From: Tanypteryx hageni
Taxonomy: Eukaryota > Arthropoda > Insecta > Odonata > Petaluridae
Length of the DNA: 64,000 nucleotides
Reading direction: 5' to 3'
NCBI GenBank assembly: GCA_028673005.1
Contig: CM054116.1
Span: forward strand, 130,735,547-130,799,546
A program made the translations under genes and the position numbers. The notes below the pieces were generated by a model that was not told where the DNA came from, ran no database searches, and saw only the letters and a list, made by a program, of their open reading frames with translations. Positions 48,500 through 58,620 of the stretch are shown here, piece after piece (positions within the stretch are counted from its first letter, which is position 1; each line of letters starts with the position of its first letter).

Positions 48500-48711
48500 C
48501 AATACCAGAGATGCTCGGACCTTTATCTCTTTTAAGTAATATATCTAGAATCTCGGAAGGCAGAACAGCGAGTATAAGATTCGATTGTAGGACGGAGCGA
48601 TATAGAGAATCGTTTTCCTCTAGGACGATAAGTAAACATAATAGGAAAAGGTAACGTAGACAAATAGAGACGTTTGGTACATTGCACCCCCTGCCATCCA
48701 CCAAAATTGTA
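48500..48711 (+). mobile_element. CR1-like LINE 3' end, copy 2 (split by the foldback-like insertion)
   Basis: The plus strand reads RTERYRESFSSRTI where copy 1 at 34.6 kb has RTERYKESFFPRTI. A stop follows, then GCACCCCCTGCCATCCACC, identical to the copy-1 3' UTR. The UTR breaks at 48718 and resumes at 50245 with ACTTGTACGTTATC and a TGTAGTTGTAGATG tail (to about 50272), exactly as in copy 1. No intact frame remains. Confidence 0.8.
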
Positions 48712-48732
48712 ACTTGTAGGGATGTCCCACCA

Positions 48733-48862
48733 ATTCGTCGCGGGAAATTAGTAGCGCGCCAATTCTTCGCGTGTCATATTCGTCGCAATACAAATTCGTC
48801 GCATGGCAAATTCGTCGCGTGGCATATTCGTCCCAAGACAAATTCGTCGCAAATTCAGGAAT
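48733..48862. repeat. Left arm: tandem 16-bp units
   Basis: From 48764 the units ATTCTTCGCGTGTCAT, ATTCGTCGCAATACAA, ATTCGTCGCATGGCAA, ATTCGTCGCGTGGCAT and ATTCGTCCCAAGACAA follow each other exactly, then ATTCGTCGC. Confidence 0.9.
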
Positions 48863-50067
48863 CCTTGAGGAAATAGGAAATCATCAATCCTGCGATACAC
48901 CATATTTAGTGTACGGGAATATATTCGTATCTTATTTGATCGGGGCATTAATAAAAGACATTCCTCTTGTCACTTTATGTATGACGCATTTTATGTGTTT
49001 TAACAAACTTCCCGTTTATGTAGATGATTGAGATTTCTCAGGAATCCAGCGCTTTCCCGCTGTAACTACCCCTCTAAACCAATTAAGGTACAGGAATCAA
49101 AACATATATGGCCAGAAACAGAAGGAGGTTGGGAAGGAAACAAAAATTTGGAGAAAGGAAAGGAGAAGAGAGGGGGAAGTGGGGGATGAAGGGAGGTGGT
49201 GTTAAGGTTGGTTGGAGAGGGAGTGGGGGAGGGAGAGAGTGAATAACACTGGGAGTCCTATGTGATTAGCGGGAGGAGTGAAGTTGGAAGGGAAAGGGAA
49301 AAATCAGAGGGAGATAAGGTAAAGGGAAAGAATGACACTATGAAGGAGGGGATGATGGAAAGTGAATTCTAAGTAAAATGTGGAAAAGTCTTAACGTGCG
49401 TTTCCATGCACGCGTTATGGGCGTTGATAACTGACGCTACCCATTCAGAGGCCTTACTTGAGACGTTACGCGAGTTGGCCGCGACGACGCGTTGGAGAGA
49501 TGGGGGAGAACGGACATGAATATAGGGGAATGGGAAAGGGAACAGGTGTTCGTTAACTAAAAGAAAGTCGAATTTTGGTTTTGGTGTAACATTTCAATTT
49601 TTTCCAAATATCTTATTAAAATATGTTATCTTATTTTGTTTCATCCTAAATGACCGACGGAGAGTTAATGATACGAGATTCTTTTTCTTTTCCTCGATTC
49701 ACCGATACATTGATTCCGGATTGACAGAGGGTTCCGCGCAACACTTTCATTTGTATTTTATTTCGTGTTTATACGTGGTTAATCCAGCTGCAATACTAGT
49801 AGTAGTAGCAGTCATAGAAAGCTATGTTATAAGGTAAAGAATGGAAATGGAAAAACTTACATATGCTTGAGTGAGAAAAGTATTTACCAAGAAAGTATTG
49901 CCAGATATTTTCATAACTTAGGAAAAACAAAGTCGGACGAAAATTGATCTGCATCTTGGACGGCGGGACATTTCACTGCCAATGCGCGACACGGAATTTC
50001 ATTATACAAATCGTGACATTGAAAATAACAAAAATATTTCCTATTTTCTCAACGGTTCCTGAATTTG

Positions 50068-50235
50068 AGACGAAATTGTATAGCGACGAATTTGCCATAT
50101 GCCGAATTTGTCTTGAGACGAATTTTCCATGCGACGAATTTGCATTGCGACGAAATTGTCACGCGACGAAATTGTCTTGCGACGAATTTGCCATGCGACG
50201 AATTGCCGAGCGATGAATTGTTTGCGACGAATAGA
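50068..50235. repeat. Right arm: tandem 16-bp units, inverted
   Basis: From about 50084 the units GCGACGAATTTGCCAT, ATGCCGAATTTGTCTT, GAGACGAATTTTCCAT, GCGACGAATTTGCATT, GCGACGAAATTGTCAC, GCGACGAAATTGTCTT and GCGACGAATTTGCCAT run without gaps. They are complementary to the left-arm units. Confidence 0.9.
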
Positions 50236-50399
50236 CGTAGAACCACTTGTACGTTATCATGTAGTTGTAGATGAAATTTACAGTTTAATTATCATCATCA
50301 TCATCATAGGTAGTCTGTCCGTAGACAGGCCAGTGTTTATTCCTGCTTAAACCTGGTTCCCCATATAATCCTATTTTCCGCTGTTCTCTTCATATCTTG

Positions 50400-52895
50400 A
50401 TAACTCTATTTCCCTTTAAAATCGTCTATCAGCTGAAACCTTTTCCTACCTCTTTCCCTTTTTCCGTCTAGTTTTCCTTCTAGCACGTCTTTAATCATAC
50501 TCTCTCTCCTCAGGTAATGCCCAACGCAGTTTGCCTTCCTCTTCTAATAGTCTGTATAGTCATTTGCTTCTCTCTTACTTTTCGTAGCACTTCATCGTTT
50601 GTTATCCTATCTGTCCATTTTATCTTCAGCATTCTCCTCCAAGTCCACATTTCAAAGCTTTCTAAGTATTTGATGGCATTTTTCCTTACCGTCCAAGTTT
50701 CTGCCCCGTACAAAGCTCTGCTCTATATATAGCATTTTATGAACTTCTTGCGGATATCTTCCCTTATATTCCCCGTAAGTAGGTGTTTCCTTCTTCTGAA
50801 AGCTGCCTTTGCTTTTCCAATTCTACTCCTGATCTCATCCGTACATTTTGCTTCTCTTGTTATGATGCTACCAAAGTATATATAGTCTAAAGCTAATTCT
50901 AAAGGCTTTCCTTCAATACTATGTTCAAATTCTCTTCTTTGCCTGATATTCGAATGACCTTGGATTTTTCTGTATTTATTTCCATATCGAATTTTTTACC
51001 TATTATTACTAGTCTATTTATCATTTTCTGGAGTTCCTCTTCCTTTCTTGCTAGAAGTACTTGATCATTCACGTATTTTACTCTTCTTATAATCCTTCCT
51101 CCAATTTTGAAATCTCTTGTTTCTAACGCTTCTTGCCTTTCTCCATATATATTAAATAGGGTCGGTGATAGGCAGCAGCCTTGTCTTACTCCTCTACCGA
51201 TATTTACTCCGCAGGTGTCCGCATTCTCCAACCTGATCCTTACAACTTGATTCACATATAGATTCCTGATCAGTCTCCTGTCTTTCCAGTCTATACCTAT
51301 ATCCTTTAATATCTTCATCATTATTGTCCAATTTACTCTATCAAAGGCCTTCTGTCAGTCTACGAAACATACGCAGATATCTTGGCTGTACTCTATTGCC
51401 CTTTCTGATATGACTCTAACTACCCCTATAGCATCTCTAGTTCCTCGTCCTTTTCTGAAACCGAATTGATCTTCCCCTATTATTTCTTCTGCCTTTTTCT
51501 CTAGCCTTTTATTAAGAATCCTCGTGATGATCTTCGAAGTGTGTGACAGAAGGCTTATCGTTCTGTAGTCTTTACACTACTTTGCCTTTGACTTCTTCTT
51601 TAGAAGGATCATTGTTACATCTAAGAAATTCCGAGGCCACTCTCCCGTGTCGTAAATCTTAATAATTAACCCCTCAAGCCCGGAGGAGATTTATTAAATC
51701 CCACCCGTACGGCCGGTTGAGGTTTTCAAATTTTCACGATTGCGTTGTAAAAACGTTCGAGAAAATTTCAAAAATCATAACTTTATAAGTTTTCTTTTGA
51801 TTTTTCTGATTTTTTTGTGGATTTTTAAAAAACATGAAATTTGTAAATATCATATTCGTATCATATTTTATAAACAAACATTGTTGTAGTAGAATAGAAT
51901 GTACACCAAACGCTAATTTTCCAGCGCGCGTTTGCGCTTTATATATAAATAACATATATTGGTTGGCGTTGACGCTCTCCTATGCAGCGAGGAACAAAGG
52001 ATCGCTCGGTCATGAAAGCGAATGTTTACCGAAATGATTTTACTCAACCCGATTCCATTCTTCATGAATTGCGTCGTAAACATTTCTAATAAGACGTTTT
52101 CCTTTCTTTTTACACATGCCGACGAAGACCTTTGTCGCATGACATAAGCCAAATGGCTCCACCAGGAAAAAAGAGGAGAAAAATCGTGCTCTCCTTTGAA
52201 AAGATACACAATTGCTACATTGCATTTCAAACACCAAGGAAAGGTTCCTTGTCGCATTAAAAAGCGATTTTTATACGGAAAAACACCGTCATATCGTAGC
52301 AAAATTGAAAATTCCATCGCAAAATTCAACGTTGATTATATATTTTTTAAACAGGAAAAAATACAGAACAAGCATAGATAGAAGGTACGAAGCTTTCTCT
52401 TTCAAAATATATAAAGGTCATTTAGATTTAAAGAAGTCTCTAGTGTCAGAAGATAAAAGAAATTATGGCTGACGCAGGACATAATAGTACGTCTGACGGC
52501 CGATTGGACAGTTTTTGCAGTACGTCTGACGGCGTTTACGGGTTAATTTCGTGATTGCTTTGAGTCCTTCTTGATCCCATGACTTTAAGTACCTCAGCCG
52601 GTATGCCATCGCTGCCTGTGGCTTTCACTTTCTTTAATTGTTCCACTATCACTTTTTCTACTTCGCTCTCCATAATACTTGGTCCTAAGTTGTCTTCTTC
52701 AGTGTTTTCCTCATTTTCCAATTCTATTTTTGCCGATCCTGGCTGCTTGCTGTATAGTTCCTTAATGTATTCTTCCCATACCTGTGCTACAACCTTTGTT
52801 TCTAAGACTATCTTCCCATCCGTATTCATAATTCCTTTACCACGAATTCCATTAGACTTCTTATCTTCTAATTCCAGTGCCCTAGCGTACATCAT
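50400..52895 (-). pseudogene. RTE-like reverse transcriptase relic
   Basis: In order on the minus strand: ARALELEDKKSNGIRGKGIM and VEKVIVEQLKKVKATGSDGI (52895-52560); after the inserted element IYDTGEW; then SKIITRILNKRLEKKAEEII and EDQFGFRKGRGTRDAI. Motif A is interrupted by a stop (TGA at 51357-51355) before QKAFDRV. RGVRQGCCLSPTLFNIY follows, then KYVNDQVLLA, where the catalytic [YF]ADD has become YVND. IGKKFDMEINTEKSKV is next. The C-terminus YGAETWTVRKNAIKYLESFE and FEMWTWRRMLKIKWTDRITN (50713-50600) is the block typical of RTE and related proteins, and the last part runs in another register to RFKQE and a stop near 50345. Multiple stops and the motif C change show it is dead. Confidence 0.85.
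51670..52542. mobile_element. piggyBac-like non-autonomous element in the RTE LINE
   Basis: TTAA flanks both sides (51666-51669 and 52543-52546). The ends CCCCTCAAGCCCGGAGGA and, reverse-complemented, CCCGTAAACGCCGTCAGA start with CCC as piggyBac termini do and match at 11 of 18 positions. Excising the 873 bp plus one TTAA restores the LINE reading from EGLKAITKL into IIKIYDTGEW. A minus-strand stretch near 52230 reads WCLKCNVAI, possibly a remnant of the cysteine-rich C-terminus of a piggyBac transposase; that part is weak. Confidence 0.72.
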
Positions 52896-52935
52896 ATCGT
52901 ACCGTCCTTTAATTATATGCCTTTATAAAGACGTT

Positions 52936-53282
52936 TATTATTCAAGAGAATGTAGGCCTTATCTATTATAACAATAATGGAAATGTGTACTCCATGTACG
53001 CAGTCTCCAAAGGCGTTCTTTATAATTTATGTTATCGTGTTAAAAATAATGTAAAAACCAATGGCTTAGTCTATAGTCTAAGCCCTGCAAAACGATATAT
53101 TAGAGGAGGTGTCAAGAAAATATTGAATTTGTGATTTAGCGATTTATTTTATAATCAGTATCTATCTAGTTATTGATAAATATTCCAAAACTATTTTTAA
53201 ATACCTCAGTTGGTATGAGCAGTAATAATCTTCACGTTCACAATTGTTCCTTCGACGTAAATTATCCATTCTTTTCATTTAC
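52936..53282. other. AT-rich DNA, nothing recognised
   Basis: No supported gene or element. Confidence 0.4.
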
Positions 53283-53705
53283 AAAATTTGGAATTTTAAT
53301 TGTAGTTTGCCTACAGAATAGTCGCAGCGATCGATGTAAACAAAAGATGCGACGCTATGCTTGGGATTTTATCGGATTTTGAAAATAAGTTGTAGTTGTG
53401 GTCCCGCGGACTCTCATATGGTAAATGATGTCTTATATCCGTATAAATGTTTTAATCTTTACCTCACAAATAGTATATATAAGAGAAAAATTGGATTTTT
53501 AATTATTTTTTGCCAATAGAATGTCGTAGTCATCGGTGTAAACAAAATATGTGATACTATACTTGGAATTTCTTGAATATTTTATCTCCGAAACTATAAG
53601 TCGTAATTTCGTGTTCTTGCGGACTTTATTGTGGTAAATATTTTGTCCTCTATCCGAATACATTTTTTAATTGATACCTTACAGATCATACGTATGTTAT
53701 AAGAG
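53283..53705. repeat. Two tandem copies of an about 210-bp unit
   Basis: Copy 1 (about 53283-53484) and copy 2 (about 53487-53705) share, in order, AAATTGGA(A)TTTTTAATT, a CCWAYAGAATRTCGYAG block, TGTAAACAAAA, a GCGGACT block, TGGTAAATRWTKTC, TATCCG and a final TATAAGAG. Divergence is considerable. The second copy ends just before the Merlin element. Confidence 0.65.
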
Positions 53706-53716
53706 CTAGGGAGAGA

Positions 53717-54948
53717 GGTACTTTTCCAGATGGGTACCCGCCCCTTCCTAGCGTTTCTAAGGTTATTTATTTGGTAAATAAAATATAATAAACTATGTCA
53801 CAACAGCTGGATGAGTTGAGGTCTTCTAATTCGAGAAAATTATGGGAGAAATTAAACCTAGACGATGACGAATTCTTGAGTTGGTCGTAGAAGCTGAAAT
53901 TAGCACCAATTAAACGATTTCACAAATGCGGGAGAAGGATGAAACTCAAGAAAACACAGATTGGACACACCTTCGGGAACTGGAAATGCAACCTTTGTAA
54001 CACAACTAAAGGATTTATGAAGGGATCCTTTTTGAGGGCGTAAAAATAACAACGAAAGAAGTGCTTCAATTTTTTGACATGCGTAAACGTGACGGAACAA
54101 CTGTAAGTCAAAACACTATTGTTGATTTTAACTACTTCTTCAGAGATATTTGTTGCCTATATTTTTTGAACAACGAACAAACTCTTGGAGGACCTGGAGC
54201 AATAGTGGAAATAGATGAGACAGTCTTTACTAAGAGGAAATACGATAGAGGACGTGTTGCCATCGATCAACAGTGAGTTTTCGGAATGATAGAGAGAGGA
54301 ACACAGGAATGTGTCCTCAAAACAGTCCAAAAAAGAAACGCCGATACTTGACTGCCATTAATTAAAAATGCGCTCTTCCCGGAATTATAATAATATCGGA
54401 TTGCTGAAAAGCTTAGGAAGGGATAATTTCACTTCCATCCGGATACAAACACAGGTAATTGAATCATAGCGAAAACTTGTGGACCAACAAAATTAAGCGA
54501 TACACGCGTAATCTATTGAATGCACATGGAAGAAGTTTAAGATGCGCCATAAGAAAGAATTTGGAAGAGAGATAAATCACCTAAACAGCTACATAGAAGA
54601 ATTTATTTGGAGAAATAAATTTTAGGGTACTGATTGTCTATACCATTTAGTTTCGCAAATAACAGAGTTATATCCTTTGTCATAAAGGTTGCATTAATAG
54701 AAAATTATTAAAAAATAAACAGAAAATATTTTTGTTTTACTTAAAATAAAAAAATCGCAAGAATGTGAGGGTATATACTAAAAAATATAAATAAACATTT
54801 TATTTTGCAAAACCCCCTTTCTTAAGGATGTTGATTAATATTAATCTAATGAAAGATACTAAAACCAAAAAAACACAATTATGTATACGTTTTATTTTAC
54901 ATAGAAAAGCTAGAAAGGTTGGGGGGAGTACCCAACTGCAAAAGTGCC
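53717..54948 (+). mobile_element. Merlin (ISXO2/IS1016-like) DNA transposon
   Basis: The 5' end GGTACTTTTCCAGATGGGTA and the reverse-complemented 3' end GGCACTTTTGCAGTTGGGTA are imperfect inverted repeats extending about 40 bp. The octamer GGGAGAGA is duplicated exactly at 53709-53716 and 54949-54956, matching the 8-9-bp duplications known for Merlin. The 1232-bp element contains a single transposase relic on the plus strand. Confidence 0.9.
53826..54610 (+). pseudogene. ISXO2-like (Merlin) transposase, decayed
   Basis: Starts near LWEKLNLDDDEFLSW. A zinc-ribbon-like part follows with CGRRMKLKKTQIGHTFGNWK and CNLCNTTKGF, then the open stretch 54061-54276 with LQFFDMRKRDGTTVSQNTIV. The catalytic core begins GGPGAIVEIDETVFTKRKYD and RGRVAIDQQ, the most diagnostic block of the ISXO2/IS1595 family and containing the first catalytic aspartate. 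The following W codon is TGA, after which VFGMIERGTQECVLKTVQ and LPLIKNALFP continue. Further stops break the rest, so the second aspartate and the final catalytic residue cannot be placed with confidence. Similar proteins in bacteria and animals cut and paste DNA through short inverted repeats. Confidence 0.88.
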
Positions 54949-54956
54949 GGGAGAGA

Positions 54957-55860
54957 AAAATATGGTATATAAAAGTTGTTTGACGGAAGCCATTTAACGA
55001 AACACGAGCGTACAATTCTTCTAATTTGATACTTAGCAAAATATTAAACTAGAATCTTTATTAAATTTGTTCATATCAATTAAGGGGGAACATTGGTCAC
55101 TTATCTCAAGAGTTCCTTGAGTTTGAATGAAAATATTAGCGAGTGAAATGAGCATGAAAAACTCGAAACTCTAAACCCAGGACAAAGCCCTGGTAATTAG
55201 CTAGTGTGTAATGTCAATTATTTAAATTTTGCAATTTATTAAATAAAAGAGGATGCTAGTTGTTTGTCACTTTGGATCGATGCATAGAATGAATGATATT
55301 GCTGTTCAGGGAACCAGAAATGGACAAGTACTTGTCAACAAATATAAGGACCATAAGCCAGCAATCTCAGTCGCTAAACTCCATAGTTAAACGGTTTGTT
55401 TTATTACAAGTATATATTTTCTAAGAGGCAGGGCCTTTCCCTTAATCCGGGCCTGCCAGTGCAGCGCTTCTGCCGTTTGTCGGTTGAAGAAGCAATTTAA
55501 CTGAAATGTGCGAATATTATGAGCGGCAACATATAGTCGCAGCCGCCTGCCACAGCGAAGGGTTCACAGTTATACTTAAAAGGAGTTAGCGATCGACGTC
55601 TGGAGTATCCTTTATCTATACCGGTCAAATATCGGTACCAGAAAAAATAATGAGCTTTTGCAAAAATTGACAATAAATCAGTACACACACTTTCGGGTGG
55701 AGTTGATATATTGAAAAGTGAATTACCAGGCGCAGTAAATGATTATTATTTAGAAAAGCCATGAAGTACATTATTTTAATCAACACATATGAGAATATAT
55801 AGTATAGTACTTTCTTAGACTTAAGTCCAAGATGATATTTTAATGTAATGGAATACATAA
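54957..55860. other. AT-rich DNA, nothing recognised
   Basis: A short GC-rich hairpin (GGCAGGGCC...GGGCCTGCC, about 55428-55458) is the only structure noted. Confidence 0.4.
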
Positions 55861-55874
55861 TAAATGGAATGCAT

Positions 55875-56628
55875 ATGTAATGACATACGTACTCTCAACA
55901 CTAGTCCTTTTCGTTCTGCAAATGTTTTTGCCTCGTACATAAAGATTCTGATCGATACCAAACTTCCTCTGTTCTACTATTTATCGCTTTCTTCTTTACT
56001 TGTGGCCATTTTAGACCAACCTTTCTTACCACATCTGAATCAGTTTTCTCCATTCACGAATATTTTTTTCTGTGAAAGGTGGGCCGATATGGCGTACTGC
56101 TACTCGGTTTCCGTGCTTTATTTGCGTATTGAATCGCCTGAAGCTTATAGGTAATGGTATAGGCATATCTTTTCAATCTTGTAGCCATTGCGATCTCAAT
56201 ACACGTAACGTTATTTATCCTAGATACGTATAAAATATTTATGACATCAACACGAATTCTACTGCTCCGTGGCATTAATCGCGATATTTAACCGGCTCAT
56301 TAGAAACTAAAACATCGCAAACGCACCAAATTGGTAATCACTGTTAGTGGGCATGTATTACAGCGTAATAATAGAAATACGTTCTCTTAATTCACGTTAC
56401 ATAAGGTATTACTGTATATATGAACAAGTTTTACATTATTAACTATTAATAATGTATATTTTATTGTTTTTGCGACGAATGACTGCAAATTATTCCATCT
56501 TGGGGATGAGTGAGCTTGTTACTGTCAGTATTGAGAACAGTAATAATCTTACCTTCAGCGTATAAGACGCAGGCTGTTTTTGGAGGTAATTTTCTGGAAA
56601 AAAGTGCGCCTTATATGTCCAGAAATAC

Positions 56629-56630
<2 letters not shown>
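55875..56630 (-). mobile_element. pogo/Tigger-like transposon, 5' part
   Basis: The minus-strand start at 56630 reads CCGTATTTCTGGACATATAA followed by GGCGCACTTTTTTCC. This resembles the TATAAGRCGCA-type termini of pogo/Tigger elements, with a second GCGTCTTATACGC word further in (about 56563-56573). The terminus abuts a TA dinucleotide, the expected target, which merges with the (TA)n run. Inside, the minus strand has KRYAYTITYKLQAIQYANK (about 56190-56130), a CENP-B-type HTH start. In other registers FTEKNIREWRKLIQMW, LKWPQVKKKA and IFMYEAKTFAERKGL follow, matching the second HTH of pogo transposases. The catalytic half and the 3' end are missing or not recognisable. Confidence 0.6.

Positions 56631-56708
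<78 letters not shown>
56631..56708. repeat. (TA)n microsatellite
   Basis: About 75 bp of TA dinucleotides starting at the pogo-like terminus. Confidence 0.95.
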
Positions 56709-56712
<4 letters not shown>

Positions 56713-57440
56713 TATATATATCACTAATATGTAATTAAGTAGTCAAACCCGCAATGTAGTTTCGGAAATTAAACATGAGGACGGAAGGACGGAGGCGACC
56801 TTCCGGCATTACCGTTTCGCTGGTAAAGATCGCCTGAAAATTAAATGGAAAGAAAATAAATACAAATAATTCTCAAGGAGAAATTAAAAGATAAAAAAGA
56901 TGAGAATAAGTATCAAGTTGGATGAAAGGGAAAGGAAGAAGATAAAAAAAAGAGGGGAAGAGGTGAATGAGGGAGAGGGCTGAAGAATGCACTTTCACTA
57001 GCTTGAGCATTAAATAGAACAGCCATATACATTCATCACGAGCTCACACACGCTATTTATTCCGTCAAAAATCCTTTTTATGTGTTTGACTGGAGCCCGT
57101 GCACGTGGATGCACGCCTGCACTAGCGCGTTCGCATGCACAAAAACTTGGCATGTAATCGGAGAATTAAAAGATAAGCGAGAGTGGGGAAATCCGTGCGA
57201 TGCATTTAGTGCAAAAATCCTTTCAAGTGAAAAAAGTCGAAATTGGATAATTAGACAGCGCCGATTTCGAGGACCTTTTCGAGAGTAATTTTATAAAATG
57301 TGGCGCGCGAAAACGAAATAGTGAAGTTATTCCGGAAATGGAAACCTCAAGGAGGGGATCCGGTGGCCGTACGCAGCATTCAGTGTCCTCGAATGGAATG
57401 GGACACATAACGCGGAATAAAAGGAACTTCCTCGAAGGGA
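56709..57440. other. Mixed-composition DNA, nothing recognised
   Basis: Purine-rich at 56860-56990, otherwise without recognisable features. Confidence 0.4.
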
Positions 57441-58230
57441 GGGGGAGGTCGATTTGAGAGGTGAAGGAGAGGGTGGCGGAGAGGGTGGGAAAGAGAGTGG
57501 AAGGAGAGAGAGAGTGGAGTTAGAGTGTGGAGGGAGAGAGTGGAAGGAGAGAAAGGGTGGGGAGAGAGGGTGGAGGGAGAGAGTGGAAGGAGAGAAAGGG
57601 TGGGGAGAGAGGGTGGAGGGAGAGGGTGGAGAGAGAAGAGAGAGGGAGAGTAAAGGAGGAACAAGGGCCTTTTTGAAAGGAAGAGAATCAGAGAGAGCTG
57701 GGGAGGAGAAATGTGGAGATAAGGGAAGGAGTGCGTGTGGGAGGGAGCGAAACGGAACGAGAAGAGAGAAGGATCAATGGGCTAGGGCAATCGCTTGAAT
57801 ATTCATGGCACTCCAAGAGGCCTTCGTCCTCTCCACGCCCCCCTCTTGCCCCATTCCTTACCTCGTACCCTAACGACCCGAGGCCCTCGGGCGGACGGAA
57901 CTCTACCCCTACCGCCCCACCTGCTGCCCACCTGTTTACGCCCCCACCAAACGCCTCCCCTTTTGTCCGTTCCGGGCCTCTTCCAATCTCCCCGATGCTC
58001 GCTCCCTCGCAGCCTGGAAGGACCTTCGGGACCCAACTATTTGCCCCGCTCTAACGACCAGGTCGGGGCAAGTGCGTGAAAAGAGGCGCGAAAATAGCGC
58101 CGAGGACCGACGCCTCTTCTGGTCCTTTTGTAGGAACACGCGCAGAGCCCTCGAGGGACCTTTTGGGGAGAATCTGAATTCGCGTGGTCCACGCTTCGGA
58201 GACGAGTTCACGTTTGCCGCTAGATTTTTT
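57440..58230. other. GA minisatellite followed by GC-rich island
   Basis: Plus-strand purine repeats (57440-57660) include a direct duplication of about 53 bp (GGGAGAGAGTGGAAGGAGAG units at about 57531 and 57576). A GC-rich, CpG-rich segment (57800-58230) follows. Frames on both strands are long but show no recognisable domain. The architecture matches 961-1515, 30173-30960 and 36775-37975. Confidence 0.45.
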
Positions 58231-58620
58231 CATTTTTTTCGTGATTTCGTGGATATGAAACGGTTTTTTTTTACCCGATGCAATTCTTATCTCCTTTAAA
58301 TCTTTATGGGAGAATATTTGAAAGAAATCACGGATAATCTGGGCATAAACCATTCAAATTACATTAATACCTATATATTTGTGAGGTGTATCATATAAAA
58401 CATAGTTTATAATCATCTGGTCTACATAGAATAATGACAATTTCATTTAGAGTTTTTCCTAAGAGATACGATACATGTAACACATGCAAATGACAGACTT
58501 TCAAATATTACTGAAAATTCACCAAATTAAGGCTAATTTTAAATATTCGATATAAAGTAATAATTTAAAAGTATGTATATAAAATATATGAAAAATTTAT
58601 GGAAATTTAAATTTTATAAA

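Larger units (their letters stand above)
48719..50244. mobile_element. Foldback-like element with 16-bp subrepeat arms
   Basis: The two ends (about 48733-48855 and 50068-50235) are inverted relative to each other. Each is built from seven or more 16-bp units of the type GCGACGAATTTGCCAT or its complement. ACTTGTA flanks the element at 48712-48718 and 50245-50251. The flanks join into an intact LINE 3' UTR (copy 1 at 34.6 kb is the unoccupied version), which confirms both boundaries. The interior (49090-49530) holds GA-rich and CpG-rich DNA like the islands elsewhere in the window. There is no recognised protein. Long arms of short tandem repeats recall foldback/Galileo-type transposons. Confidence 0.82.
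50288..52935 (-). mobile_element. RTE-like LINE, decayed, interrupted by a TTAA insertion
   Basis: Minus-strand non-LTR element. Its 3' end is a (ATG)n-type tail (50288-50308). Its 5' limit is a truncation near 52935. A TTAA-flanked 873-bp insertion (51670-52542) splits the coding region. RTE-type LINEs commonly end in short microsatellite repeats like this one. Confidence 0.82.

Noticed and set aside
48733..50235. Could the 16-bp repeats be a CRISPR array?
   Set aside because: Units are contiguous without spacers, arranged as inverted arms and flanked by a target duplication. This is transposon structure in a eukaryotic genome.
57713..58353. Overlapping open frames on both strands of the GC-rich island
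   Set aside because: High GC removes stops in all registers, and no known domain is visible.
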